NCBI GenBank assembly: GCA_029243025.1 | Contig: JAQWSU010000021.1 | Coordinates: 62,001 to 126,000, forward strand | From: Pirellulaceae bacterium | GTDB lineage: Bacteria; Planctomycetota; Planctomycetia; Pirellulales; Pirellulaceae | Direction: 5' to 3' | DNA length: 64,000 nt | In this document: piece by piece, positions 26,009-34,117 of the stretch | How positions within the stretch are numbered: the first letter of the stretch is position 1 | Layout of the letters: every line of letters begins with the position of its first letter | Position numbers and translations under genes: made by a program | The notes under the pieces: generated by a model | What the model was told of the DNA's origin: nothing | Databases searched by the model: none | Seen by the model: the letters and a program-made list of their open reading frames with translations, nothing else

Positions 26009-26196
26009 ACGCTCATTCTGTTCGTTGGAGTCCCCAATCGCTCTTTTTGCAATAGTTTTATCGCGATCCGTGATTCGGACCGAATTCCGACCCGCTTCTG
26101 AACTTTAGCGGATCACTGCAGAGTCTGTTGTTGGCGGCCACCACGTTGACGATCAAGGGGGAACTTCGTACAAAACAGAGTCTTCTGCTGGACAAA

Positions 26197-26302
26197 CCGG
26201 GTGCTGAGCGACCCCTGCGAGGGGGAGCCGCGAACCGGGTCAGGCCTTAACCGGAGCAGCCCTAAGTGGGGTACTCTTGTGCGGGGGTCGCTCTGTGCTC
26301 GG
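26197..26302 (+). ncRNA. ffs: Signal recognition particle RNA (small, 4.5S-like)
   Basis: About 106 nt. The ends pair over more than 20 bp: CCGGGTGCTGAGCGACCCC (from 26197) with GGGGTCGCTCTGTGCTCGG (to 26302), with G-U wobbles. The apical domain has the conserved SRP signature GGTCAGGCC..CCGGAGCAGCCC at about 26237-26262, which binds Ffh. It lies 95 bp upstream of dnaX, a common arrangement in bacteria. Confidence 0.88.
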
Positions 26303-26397
26303 TTGTGCCCGCAGTTGAATGTCATCCGCTGTTTTGTCGATGCCAGCTCGGTGTTCGGGGCTGCCGAACGAAGTCTCCACCCTGGATTGTCGCAACT

Positions 26398-28203
26398 ATG
26401 TCCGGCTCTGAAGATCGATCGAATCAAACTGGCGAGTACGTTGTTGTCGCCAGGCGGTATCGCCCGCAGTCGTTCGAAGACTTAGTGGGACAAGGAACGG
26501 TTTCTCAGGCGCTCTGCAACGCGATCACGACGGATCGCGTTGGTCACGCCTATCTTTTTACGGGCGCTCGCGGTGTTGGGAAGACATCGACAGCTCGCAT
26601 TCTTTCCAAGGCGTTGAATTGTCAAACCGGGCCGACGCCAACACCCTGTGGTCGCTGTGATATTTGTTTACAAGTTGCCAATGGTGACGATGTCGACGTT
26701 TTGGAAATTGATGGAGCGAGCAATCGGGGCATTGATGAGATTCGTCAATTGCGGTCGAACGTTGGGATCCGCCCGAGTCGAGCTCGCTTCAAGGTTTACA
26801 TCATCGATGAAGTGCACATGTTGACGAAAGAGGCCTTCAATGCGTTGTTGAAGACGCTGGAAGAGCCCCCGGAGCATGTAAAGTTTATCTTCTGCACCAC
26901 GGAGCCTGGGAAGATTCCGATCACGGTTTTGTCTCGCTGTCAGCGTTTTGACTTTTCGCCTGTATCGGCGGAAGAAATAGTCGCACGTTTGCAGCAAATT
27001 ATCGAGCAAGAAGGAGCGCAGGCGGACCCCGCCGCGTTGCAGCTTCTCGCTCGACGAGCTGCGGGTTCCATGCGTGACAGTCAATCACTGCTCGAGCAAC
27101 TGCTGTCATTTGTTGGGGATCATATCTCAGTTGACGATGTTCACACCATGTTGGGAACGGCCCGTGATGAACGCTTGCGTGATTTGGTCCAACCGTTGGC
27201 CGATCGCGATGCAGCAGGGGCGTTGAATGGGCTGGGACGGGCACTGGCTGAAGGCGTTGATGCTGGGCAGTTGGCCGAACAGATCGTCGGTTGTCTTCGG
27301 GATATGATGGCAGCTCATGTCGGCTGCTCTCCCGATATACTCATGTATCATGCTCCCTCTGAATTCAATTCGCTGCGTGAACGCGCCGAGAGTTGGGGCA
27401 TGGAGTCGTTGCTGGCGGCCGTGCAGATTATCGATCAAACAATTTCGAGGATGAAACAAAGTGTCCACAGCCGAATTTTGCTGGAATTGTCCCTGGTGAG
27501 GATTGCTCAGCTCGAACAATTGGATGATCTGTCTGAATTGATCCAAAGATTAGATTGCAGTGATTCTGCTTCTGCGATCAGTCCGGTGCCGAATTCGAAA
27601 AAAAAAACAGCTCCCGCCAAAAGAAGCCCTGACGCGAGCGGACCCCGTTCTAGCAGGGAATCCGCTCCCATTCCCTCAACCGCCCCAGCCCTGAATGCTT
27701 CGGCGGAGCCGGCTGACGAGGAGAGTGATTCGACTCCCCCTACTGAAGCGAAGGTGGATGATTCAGAGCCTGTGGAGACAGGCAACCATCCTCCGCTTAC
27801 CGAGTCCCAGGCCCGAGAGGCTTGGCATGCCGCCTTAGGTTCGCTTGACGACATGACCGCTGATTGTGCGTCGCATGCTGACAGTGTAGCAATTTCCGGG
27901 CCAAATCGACTGGTCGTGCGATTTCGGGGGATGTATAATTCGAGCAAATCATTCTGTGAGCGGCCGGCTCGGAAAGAAACTCTTGAAAAAGCCTTGTCCG
28001 TAGCAGCAGGACGTCCACTTCGCCTTGACTTTCACGTCCTGAAAGAAGACCGCGCTCACCCGACTCCGCCGAAACCGGTCATGTCGCGACAGCAACTCAA
28101 ACAGCAAGCTGCGAGCCATCCTTGGGTCGCCCTTGCTGTGGAATTGTTCGATGCCGAGGTGACGTCGGTTGAGCTGGGGCAGGATGAAAAGAAGTCGTCC
28201 TGA
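26398..28203 (+). CDS. dnaX: DNA polymerase III subunit gamma/tau
   Basis: 601 residues from ATG 26398; the frame is open from 26266, but that part overlaps the SRP RNA. AAA+ clamp-loader motifs: Walker A GARGVGKT (56-63), a Cys4 zinc site C75/C84/C87/C90, Walker B DEVH (137-140), and the SRC sensor 'VLSRCQRF' (178-183). Residues ~390-500 are a Ser/Ala/Pro/Glu-rich linker. A C-terminal tau-like domain follows ('TESQAREAWHAALGSL..'). The run of A at 27598-27606 within the coding sequence could in principle promote frameshifting, as in E. coli, but no stop-proximal signal was confirmed. It is followed 32 bp later by ybaB and then recR. Confidence 0.95.
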   Translation: MSGSEDRSNQTGEYVVVARRYRPQSFEDLVGQGTVSQALCNAITTDRVGHAYLFTGARGVGKTSTARILSKALNCQTGPTPTPCGRCDICLQVANGDDVDVLEIDGASNRGIDEIRQLRSNVGIRPSRARFKVYIIDEVHMLTKEAFNALLKTLEEPPEHVKFIFCTTEPGKIPITVLSRCQRFDFSPVSAEEIVARLQQIIEQEGAQADPAALQLLARRAAGSMRDSQSLLEQLLSFVGDHISVDDVHTMLGTARDERLRDLVQPLADRDAAGALNGLGRALAEGVDAGQLAEQIVGCLRDMMAAHVGCSPDILMYHAPSEFNSLRERAESWGMESLLAAVQIIDQTISRMKQSVHSRILLELSLVRIAQLEQLDDLSELIQRLDCSDSASAISPVPNSKKKTAPAKRSPDASGPRSSRESAPIPSTAPALNASAEPADEESDSTPPTEAKVDDSEPVETGNHPPLTESQAREAWHAALGSLDDMTADCASHADSVAISGPNRLVVRFRGMYNSSKSFCERPARKETLEKALSVAAGRPLRLDFHVLKEDRAHPTPPKPVMSRQQLKQQAASHPWVALAVELFDAEVTSVELGQDEKKSS

Positions 28204-28235
28204 GCAAAGAAACAAGACTTTTAAAGGAGTTCGTC

Positions 28236-28583
28236 GTGTTAAAAGGACTCGCGAACATTGGTAATCTGATGCGCCAAGCTCAAGAAATGGGTGGACGCAT
28301 GCAAGACATCAATGAACAACTCAAGCTGAAGCGCGTTGAAGGTTCGGCCGGGGGGGGAATGGTCCAGGTCGAGGCCAATGGTTTGGGGGAGATCACTAAG
28401 GTGAAGATTGAGGCCTCGCTGGTCGCAAGCGGTGAAACCGAAATGATCGAAGATCTGGTTCCGGCCGCAGTCAATCAAGCCCTGCGGAATGCGAAGGAAT
28501 TGCATGCTGAGGCTGTCAAGTCGCTCACGGACGGTATGGAGCTGCCCGGATTGGATGAAGCATTGGGGAAGTTCACGGGTTAA
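28236..28583 (+). CDS. ybaB: YbaB/EbfC nucleoid-associated protein
   Basis: 115 residues from GTG 28236, with AAAGGAG 6 bp upstream. The protein begins 'LKGLANIGNLMRQAQEMGGR', with the typical Met/Gln-rich amphipathic helix, then 'GGGMVQVEANGLGEITKVKI' and 'LVPAAVNQALRNAKELHAEA'. It forms DNA-binding dimers. The conserved dnaX-ybaB-recR order is intact here. Confidence 0.94.
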   Translation: MLKGLANIGNLMRQAQEMGGRMQDINEQLKLKRVEGSAGGGMVQVEANGLGEITKVKIEASLVASGETEMIEDLVPAAVNQALRNAKELHAEAVKSLTDGMELPGLDEALGKFTG

Positions 28584-28634
28584 GGGAACCAAGCGGTTTG
28601 ACGCTTCGTAGATTCCAACAAGGATTGAAAGTAG

Positions 28635-29234
28635 ATGGCGCACCTCACCGAATCCGTCACTCGGATGGTCGACGAATTCGCCAAGTTGCCCGGCATTGGT
28701 CGTAAGTCGGCGGAACGCTTGGCCTATCACATCTTGCGGATTAACAAGCCGGATGCCTTAGCACTCGCCGACGCGATTCGCAACGTGAAGGAAAACGTCC
28801 GTTACTGTGAGACCTGCTATCACTTAGCGGAGCAGCAGCATTGTGAGATTTGTCTCGATCCGGCTCGGGATCAAACGAAGATTTGCGTGGTGGAGCAGCC
28901 TCGTGATCTGATCCAGTTGGAAGCGGCTGGTGTCTATCGGGGGTTGTACCATGTACTGCTTGGACGGATTGCGCCGCTCGAGGGGGTAGGGCCGGATCAG
29001 CTCACGATTGATGCACTTGTGCAGCGTGTGCGAAGCGGCGTGTTTCGAGAAGTCATCATGGCGACAAATCCCACAGTGGAAGGGGATGGGACGGCGCTGC
29101 ATATTTCAAATTTATTGGAAGAGTTGCCGGTTGAGGTTACGCAACTCGCACGTGGAATTACCTCTGGCAGTGTGTTGGAGTTCACGAACAAAGAGATTTT
29201 GGCGGATGCGATGAGTGGACGACAAAAACTCTAG
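28635..29234 (+). CDS. recR: Recombination mediator RecR
   Basis: 199 residues, normal length. Helix-hairpin-helix '[20 protein letters not shown]' at the N-terminus, a Cys4 zinc finger (CETC..CEIC), then a Toprim domain beginning '[15 protein letters not shown]', with '[16 protein letters not shown]' further on. It acts with RecF/RecO to load RecA on gapped DNA. Third gene of the dnaX-ybaB-recR operon, 51 bp after ybaB. Confidence 0.96.
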   Translation: MAHLTESVTRMVDEFAKLPGIGRKSAERLAYHILRINKPDALALADAIRNVKENVRYCETCYHLAEQQHCEICLDPARDQTKICVVEQPRDLIQLEAAGVYRGLYHVLLGRIAPLEGVGPDQLTIDALVQRVRSGVFREVIMATNPTVEGDGTALHISNLLEELPVEVTQLARGITSGSVLEFTNKEILADAMSGRQKL

Positions 29235-29364
29235 CGATCTGCTGGGCGTTTTCAAGATTCATGCCAAGTTTTCGGAGGAGCCGGATGCGTTTTACTGGCT
29301 TCAAGGTACGTTTATCGGATAAGTCATTTTAAATCGTAATGAGGAACGGATAGCGACTTTCAAC

Positions 29365-30891
29365 ATGCGTCTTTCACTCGGACTCGAACAAAAACTCGTT
29401 CAGAAGCAAGTGCTGGCCCCGCGAATGATCCAGTCTATGGAGATTTTGCAGTTGCCGGTGCTCGCTTTAGAAGAGCGAATCGAGCAAGAGATGAATGAGA
29501 ATCCGATGTTGGAGACGGGCGACCAGGATCCGGATTCGCCGGAAGAGCCGGTTGAACGCGAAAATCCTGATGCGCCTGCGGACAGTGAAAAAGAGCTGGT
29601 CGTCGATGAGAACAAAGATAATAAGGACGATTTTGAACGTCTGATCGAAATGGACCGGGAGTTTCCCGATGCATTTGACGATTCACCGCGGCGATCCGCG
29701 AATCGCATGGAGGAGATGGCCAGCCGCAAACACGATGCGATGGCCAACATTGCAGCTCGCGCTGAAACACTTCAGCATTATCTCGAAATGCAACTCGGCG
29801 AAATGGACTTGGGGGATGAACTACTGGGAATGGCTGAGCGAGTCGTGACCAGCCTCGACACGAATGGGTATCTCACGACGAATTTAGACGATTTGCTGCC
29901 GTCCGACGCGAGCGAGGAAACGCGTCTGTTGGCGCGTCGAGCTTTGGAAGCGGTTCAGTCGCTCGAACCTAAGGGGGTTGGTGCACGCGATTTGCGTGAA
30001 TGTTTGCTGCTGCAACTGCAGCCTCGCATGGCAATGTACGACGAAGTCAAAACCCTGATATCAGGCCATCTAGAAGATCTGCGGGATAACCGCTTGCCGG
30101 CGATCCAACGAAAGACAGGATATTCCATCCAACGGATTCAAGATGCTTGGGATGAGCTGAAAAAACTGAATCCGAAACCGGGAGCGGACTTTACTTCCAC
30201 GATCGCTCCCACCGTGACCCCTGACGTGTTTCTCGAACGCCAAGACGATGGCAGCTATAAGGTTTATCTCGAAGAAGGACACACACCCAGTCTGCGTATC
30301 AGCAACTATTACCGTCAGCGACTGATGAACGGAGAAGCGACTCCGGAAGAACGTGAGTTCATTAAGCGAAAAATCAACGCAGCTCAGTGGCTGATCGAAT
30401 CGATCGAGCAACGTCGAAACACGCTGACGCGTGTTTCGCAGGCGATCGTCGATCATCAGACGCGTTTTATCCAAGATGGGACGGATGCGCTTGAACCGTT
30501 GAAAATGCAGCAAATCGCCGATAAGGTCGGGGTGCATGTGACGACGGTAAGCCGAGCTGTAGACGACAAATGGATACAGACTTCACGCGGGATTTTCCCA
30601 TTGAAGCGATTCTTTGTCGGGGGAACGAAGAGTGACGATGGCGAAGATGTAGCTTGGGATGCGATTCGTATCAAGTTACAGGAGGTCATCGACCAAGAGG
30701 ACAAAACCAAACCCTACAGCGACGACGAATTAGTGCGGCAACTGAAAAAACATGGGCTCAACGTTGCCCGTCGCACAATCACCAAGTATCGCCGGAAAAT
30801 GTCGATCCCCAGCTCCCGACAACGTCGCGACTGGACAAAGATCGAAGACGCTAAGGCTTCTGCCGGCGATGCGATTATTCGAAAATCCTAG
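29365..30891 (+). CDS. rpoN: RNA polymerase sigma-54 factor
   Basis: 508 residues. Region I is Gln/Leu-rich ('LEQKLVQKQVLAPRMIQSME' and onward), the activator-contact segment. It is followed by an unusually acidic region II (~45-110). The core-binding domain, a helix-turn-helix ('KMQQIADKVGVHVTTVSRAV') and the C-terminal RpoN box 'VARRTITKYRRKMSIPSSRQ' are all present. It directs transcription from -24/-12 promoters with enhancer-binding ATPases, none of which is encoded in this window. Confidence 0.96.
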   Translation: MRLSLGLEQKLVQKQVLAPRMIQSMEILQLPVLALEERIEQEMNENPMLETGDQDPDSPEEPVERENPDAPADSEKELVVDENKDNKDDFERLIEMDREFPDAFDDSPRRSANRMEEMASRKHDAMANIAARAETLQHYLEMQLGEMDLGDELLGMAERVVTSLDTNGYLTTNLDDLLPSDASEETRLLARRALEAVQSLEPKGVGARDLRECLLLQLQPRMAMYDEVKTLISGHLEDLRDNRLPAIQRKTGYSIQRIQDAWDELKKLNPKPGADFTSTIAPTVTPDVFLERQDDGSYKVYLEEGHTPSLRISNYYRQRLMNGEATPEEREFIKRKINAAQWLIESIEQRRNTLTRVSQAIVDHQTRFIQDGTDALEPLKMQQIADKVGVHVTTVSRAVDDKWIQTSRGIFPLKRFFVGGTKSDDGEDVAWDAIRIKLQEVIDQEDKTKPYSDDELVRQLKKHGLNVARRTITKYRRKMSIPSSRQRRDWTKIEDAKASAGDAIIRKS

Positions 30892-31144
30892 CTCTCTAAC
30901 GAGATGTGGATTCACTCTTTGAACGGCCTGTTGGCCGGCTTTGAACCGCTTGTTGCTCTTCTATTCAGCCGCAACTCGACACTTCTTGTCAGATAAACTG
31001 GGGAGCTTAGGGAGAAACTGCCGATAGGAGACATCGTCACGCCTTCTTGCGATCATTGTCCGTAGGAAGCTCGGTTCGACCTCATCCGGTGAGAATCGAC
31101 CCACCCCACTCCGGTATTAGCTTGCAGCACAGGATCGATGAGCC

Positions 31145-31708
31145 ATGGTTGCAAAACAGCCTCATTTCTTGCTCTTTTCAGAAGCCCAGGAAGCCACCGA
31201 TTCACCCTCGGAGGGCCGTTGGCACTTTCTGCTCGAATCGCTCCAGGGCGAAACCGTTGTGGAAGCTGCTGACGACGAGCCGGGTATGCAGGGCGAAAGG
31301 TTGGAATTGTTGGCGGTGATCCGTGGTTTGGAAGCCTTGGAGCAACCGTCGCGCGTGACACTGGTGACCTCGAGTCGTCAAGTCAGCCGGGGATTCCGAT
31401 TCGGAATTTCAGAGTGGCGGAACAACAATTGGCAGTGGGAGCGTTACGGTCGCCGTGTTCCCGTGAAGAACAGCGATCTATGGAAACGCATTGATCAAGC
31501 CTTGAAGTTCCATCGTGTGGAGTGTCGGACTTGGCGAATTGACTCCGCTCACGCTACTCAGGAGAACTCAGCTGTCTTGTCGGGTGAACAAGCAGATGTC
31601 ACGGTTTCGCAACGCGTGCGTCTGCTTGCCAAATTCGTGACGCGGGGTGCAAGAGCACTGATGCAGGGGGCACCAGCAGCTGATCGCGGAATGCAATCGG
31701 CAAGCTAG
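31145..31708 (+). CDS. RNase HI-fold protein with missing catalytic residues
   Basis: 187 residues. Residues ~55-125 follow RNase HI closely: '[14 protein letters not shown]' (retaining the E48-equivalent Glu), '[14 protein letters not shown]', '[20 protein letters not shown]'. The catalytic Asp of the TDSQ motif is replaced by Ser (TSSR), and the N-terminal TDGS motif with the first Asp is not present (LFSEAQ). The last Asp is not evident. Hydrolysis of RNA/DNA hybrids by the usual mechanism is therefore unlikely; a nucleic-acid-binding or alternative role is inferred. It lies 98 bp upstream of glgB. Confidence 0.75.
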   Translation: MVAKQPHFLLFSEAQEATDSPSEGRWHFLLESLQGETVVEAADDEPGMQGERLELLAVIRGLEALEQPSRVTLVTSSRQVSRGFRFGISEWRNNNWQWERYGRRVPVKNSDLWKRIDQALKFHRVECRTWRIDSAHATQENSAVLSGEQADVTVSQRVRLLAKFVTRGARALMQGAPAADRGMQSAS

Positions 31709-31805
31709 GCATTATTTGGGTCGGAAATCCGATCTGCGGCCTTCAGATTTAAAAATTGAAGCAATTGGAACAGAATTACGACTGTGGGAAACAGAGGAGA
31801 ATCTG

Positions 31806-34016
31806 GTGCGAACAAGTGTTAAATTAGATAGTGTTGGTGCTTTAATCGAAGGGCGTCACGAAGACCCATTTGAACTGTTAGGGCCGCACGAAGTCGAACA
31901 CGATGGTGGGCGCGCACTGGCGGTTCGTGCCTATCTACCTCAGTCGAAGCAAGTTTGGATCGATCATGGGGCTGATGCGGCACGGTTACCCATGAGACGG
32001 ATTCATCCTTCAGGGTTGTATGAAGCGATCTGCCCGTGGCCGGGGCATGAAGGCATGAATCGTTATCAATTGCACATTGAAGACTCAGCTGGACGAAAAA
32101 CAACGATGCATGATCCGTATGCCTTCTCTCCGCTATTGAGTGAGTTTGACTTGCATTTGTTGGGTGAAGGTCAGCATTGGCAGTCTTACGACAAGCTGGG
32201 GGCTCACCCTCGGACCATCGAGGGTGTCTCAGGAATCAACTTTGCTGTGTGGGCTCCCAACGCAACGGGAATCAGCGTTGTTGGTGACTTCAATGAATGG
32301 GACGGCCGCAGGCATGCGATGCGCAAGCGAGTCCCTAGTGGTGTCTGGGAGTTGTTCGTACCTGGCTTAACGCATGGCACGAAGTACAAGTACCAGGTCA
32401 ATCAGCATGGACACAATGTGGATAAGTGTGATCCGTACGGCTTTGCGGCTGAGGTGCCACCTCGAACTGCCAGCATCGTAACTGACCTCACTCGCTATCA
32501 GTGGACGGATCAAGAATGGCTCGATCGGCGTAAAGCGACGAACGCGCTTGAACAACCGATGAGTGTGTACGAAGTTCATCTAGGTAGCTGGCGACGCAAC
32601 GGGACAGATCCCACCGATTGGATTGGCTATCGTGAATTAGCCCATGAGCTAGTCAAATATTGTCAAGAAATCGGCTACACCCACGTGCAACTGCTTCCGA
32701 TCAGTGAGCATCCTTTCACGGGGAGTTGGGGATATCAGACCGTCGGTTACTATGCAGCGACCAGTCGGTATGGTTCACCGGAAGACTTCATGTACTTTGT
32801 GGACTACCTCCACAAACACGACCTGGGTGTTCTCTTAGATTGGGTACCGGCTCACTTCCCGCGAGATGATCACGGTTTGCGACGATTCGACGGGACCGCT
32901 CTGTATGAACATGCCGACCCCCGACAAGGTGAACATCCGGATTGGGGAACACTCATTTTTAATTACAGTCGCAACGAAGTTCGTAACTTCTTGTTGTCGA
33001 ATGCTTTGTTCTGGCTGGACAAATATCACATCGATGGTCTTCGCGTTGATGCGGTTGCATCGATGCTGTACCTCGATTACAGCCGGGAAAATGGTGAATG
33101 GGTTCCGAATCAATACGGGGGTCGAGAAAATCTGGAAGCGATTACCCTATTGAAGCAGTTTAACGAGCAAACCCACGAACAATTTCCCGGTGTTGTAACC
33201 GTGGCGGAAGAATCCACAGCTTGGGGCGGAGTTTCTCGCCCGACGTCGTCCGGTGGTTTGGGCTTCTCGTTGAAGTGGAATATGGGTTGGATGAATGATA
33301 CCGTGCGTTACATGCGAAATGATCCAATTCATCGTCGACATCACCACGATGAGTTGACCTTCAGCATGATCTACGCCTTCACCGAGAATTTCACCTTGCC
33401 CCTGTCGCATGACGAAGTCGTGCACGGGAAGGGATCCTTACTGGATCAAATGCCGGGAGATATTTGGCAGAAATTTGCCAACCTTCGACTGCTGTACGGC
33501 TACATGTGGACGCATCCCGGAAAAAAACTGCTGTTCATGGGAAATGATATCGCCCAATGGAATGAATGGAACTGTGATGAGAGTTTGCAGTGGCATCTGC
33601 TCCAATGGAAATCTCACCAAGGTATGCAGAATCTCATTCGTGATTTGAATCACACACTACGTAACGAACCGGCCCTCTACCAGCGAGACTTTACATCCGA
33701 CGGATTCGAGTGGCTTGACTGTCAAAGTGCCGATGACAGTGTACTGGCGTTCCTACGGCGTGGTGCTGATCCAAACGATGAACTGCTCGTTTGCTGTAAC
33801 TTCACACCCGTGGCGCGGCCCAATCATCGAGTGGGAGTGCATCGCAGTGGATGGTATCAAGAGATCCTCAATACTGACTCCGAACATTACGGTGGCAGCA
33901 ATATCGGGACCTATCCTGGCGTGAATGCTGAGGCCAGTGAGTGGCATGGACGGCCTTGGTCGATCGGCATCAACTTGCCCCCGCTCGGTATTGTGATTCT
34001 CAAACCCCAGGGTTAG
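31806..34016 (+). CDS. glgB: 1,4-alpha-glucan branching enzyme
   Basis: 736 residues from GTG 31806, supported by GAGGAG 6-7 bp upstream; a TTG at 31716 would add 30 atypical residues. Order of domains: N-terminal GlgB N domain ('[18 protein letters not shown]'), CBM48 ('[20 protein letters not shown]'), GH13 catalytic barrel, and a C-terminal beta domain. Catalytic residues can be assigned: nucleophile D415 (GLRVDAV), acid/base E468 (VAEESTAW) and D536 ([11 protein letters not shown]). It forms alpha-1,6 branches in glycogen. No other glycogen gene is adjacent. A strong terminator follows. Confidence 0.96.
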   Translation: MRTSVKLDSVGALIEGRHEDPFELLGPHEVEHDGGRALAVRAYLPQSKQVWIDHGADAARLPMRRIHPSGLYEAICPWPGHEGMNRYQLHIEDSAGRKTTMHDPYAFSPLLSEFDLHLLGEGQHWQSYDKLGAHPRTIEGVSGINFAVWAPNATGISVVGDFNEWDGRRHAMRKRVPSGVWELFVPGLTHGTKYKYQVNQHGHNVDKCDPYGFAAEVPPRTASIVTDLTRYQWTDQEWLDRRKATNALEQPMSVYEVHLGSWRRNGTDPTDWIGYRELAHELVKYCQEIGYTHVQLLPISEHPFTGSWGYQTVGYYAATSRYGSPEDFMYFVDYLHKHDLGVLLDWVPAHFPRDDHGLRRFDGTALYEHADPRQGEHPDWGTLIFNYSRNEVRNFLLSNALFWLDKYHIDGLRVDAVASMLYLDYSRENGEWVPNQYGGRENLEAITLLKQFNEQTHEQFPGVVTVAEESTAWGGVSRPTSSGGLGFSLKWNMGWMNDTVRYMRNDPIHRRHHHDELTFSMIYAFTENFTLPLSHDEVVHGKGSLLDQMPGDIWQKFANLRLLYGYMWTHPGKKLLFMGNDIAQWNEWNCDESLQWHLLQWKSHQGMQNLIRDLNHTLRNEPALYQRDFTSDGFEWLDCQSADDSVLAFLRRGADPNDELLVCCNFTPVARPNHRVGVHRSGWYQEILNTDSEHYGGSNIGTYPGVNAEASEWHGRPWSIGINLPPLGIVILKPQG

Positions 34017-34070
34017 CCTCTGCTCGGCCGCTGCAGAACCTCAACGGAAAAGAGGGAATCCGCCCAAAAA

Positions 34071-34096
34071 AAGAGCCCGGATCATTCCGGGCTCTT
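34071..34096. terminator. Bidirectional terminator between glgB and the SurA/PpiD-like gene
   Basis: Perfect 11-bp stem AAGAGCCCGGA/TCCGGGCTCTT with loop TCAT. A-rich (AAAAA upstream) and T-rich flanks allow termination in both directions of the convergent genes. Confidence 0.88.
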
Positions 34097-34117
34097 CTCA
34101 TTCTTACCAGGGCTTGC

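Noticed and set aside
27598-27606. A-run in dnaX as a programmed frameshift site for gamma/tau
   Set aside because: A homopolymer is present, but I could not show a stop in the shifted frame or a stimulatory structure at the right distance, so the gene is annotated as a single product.
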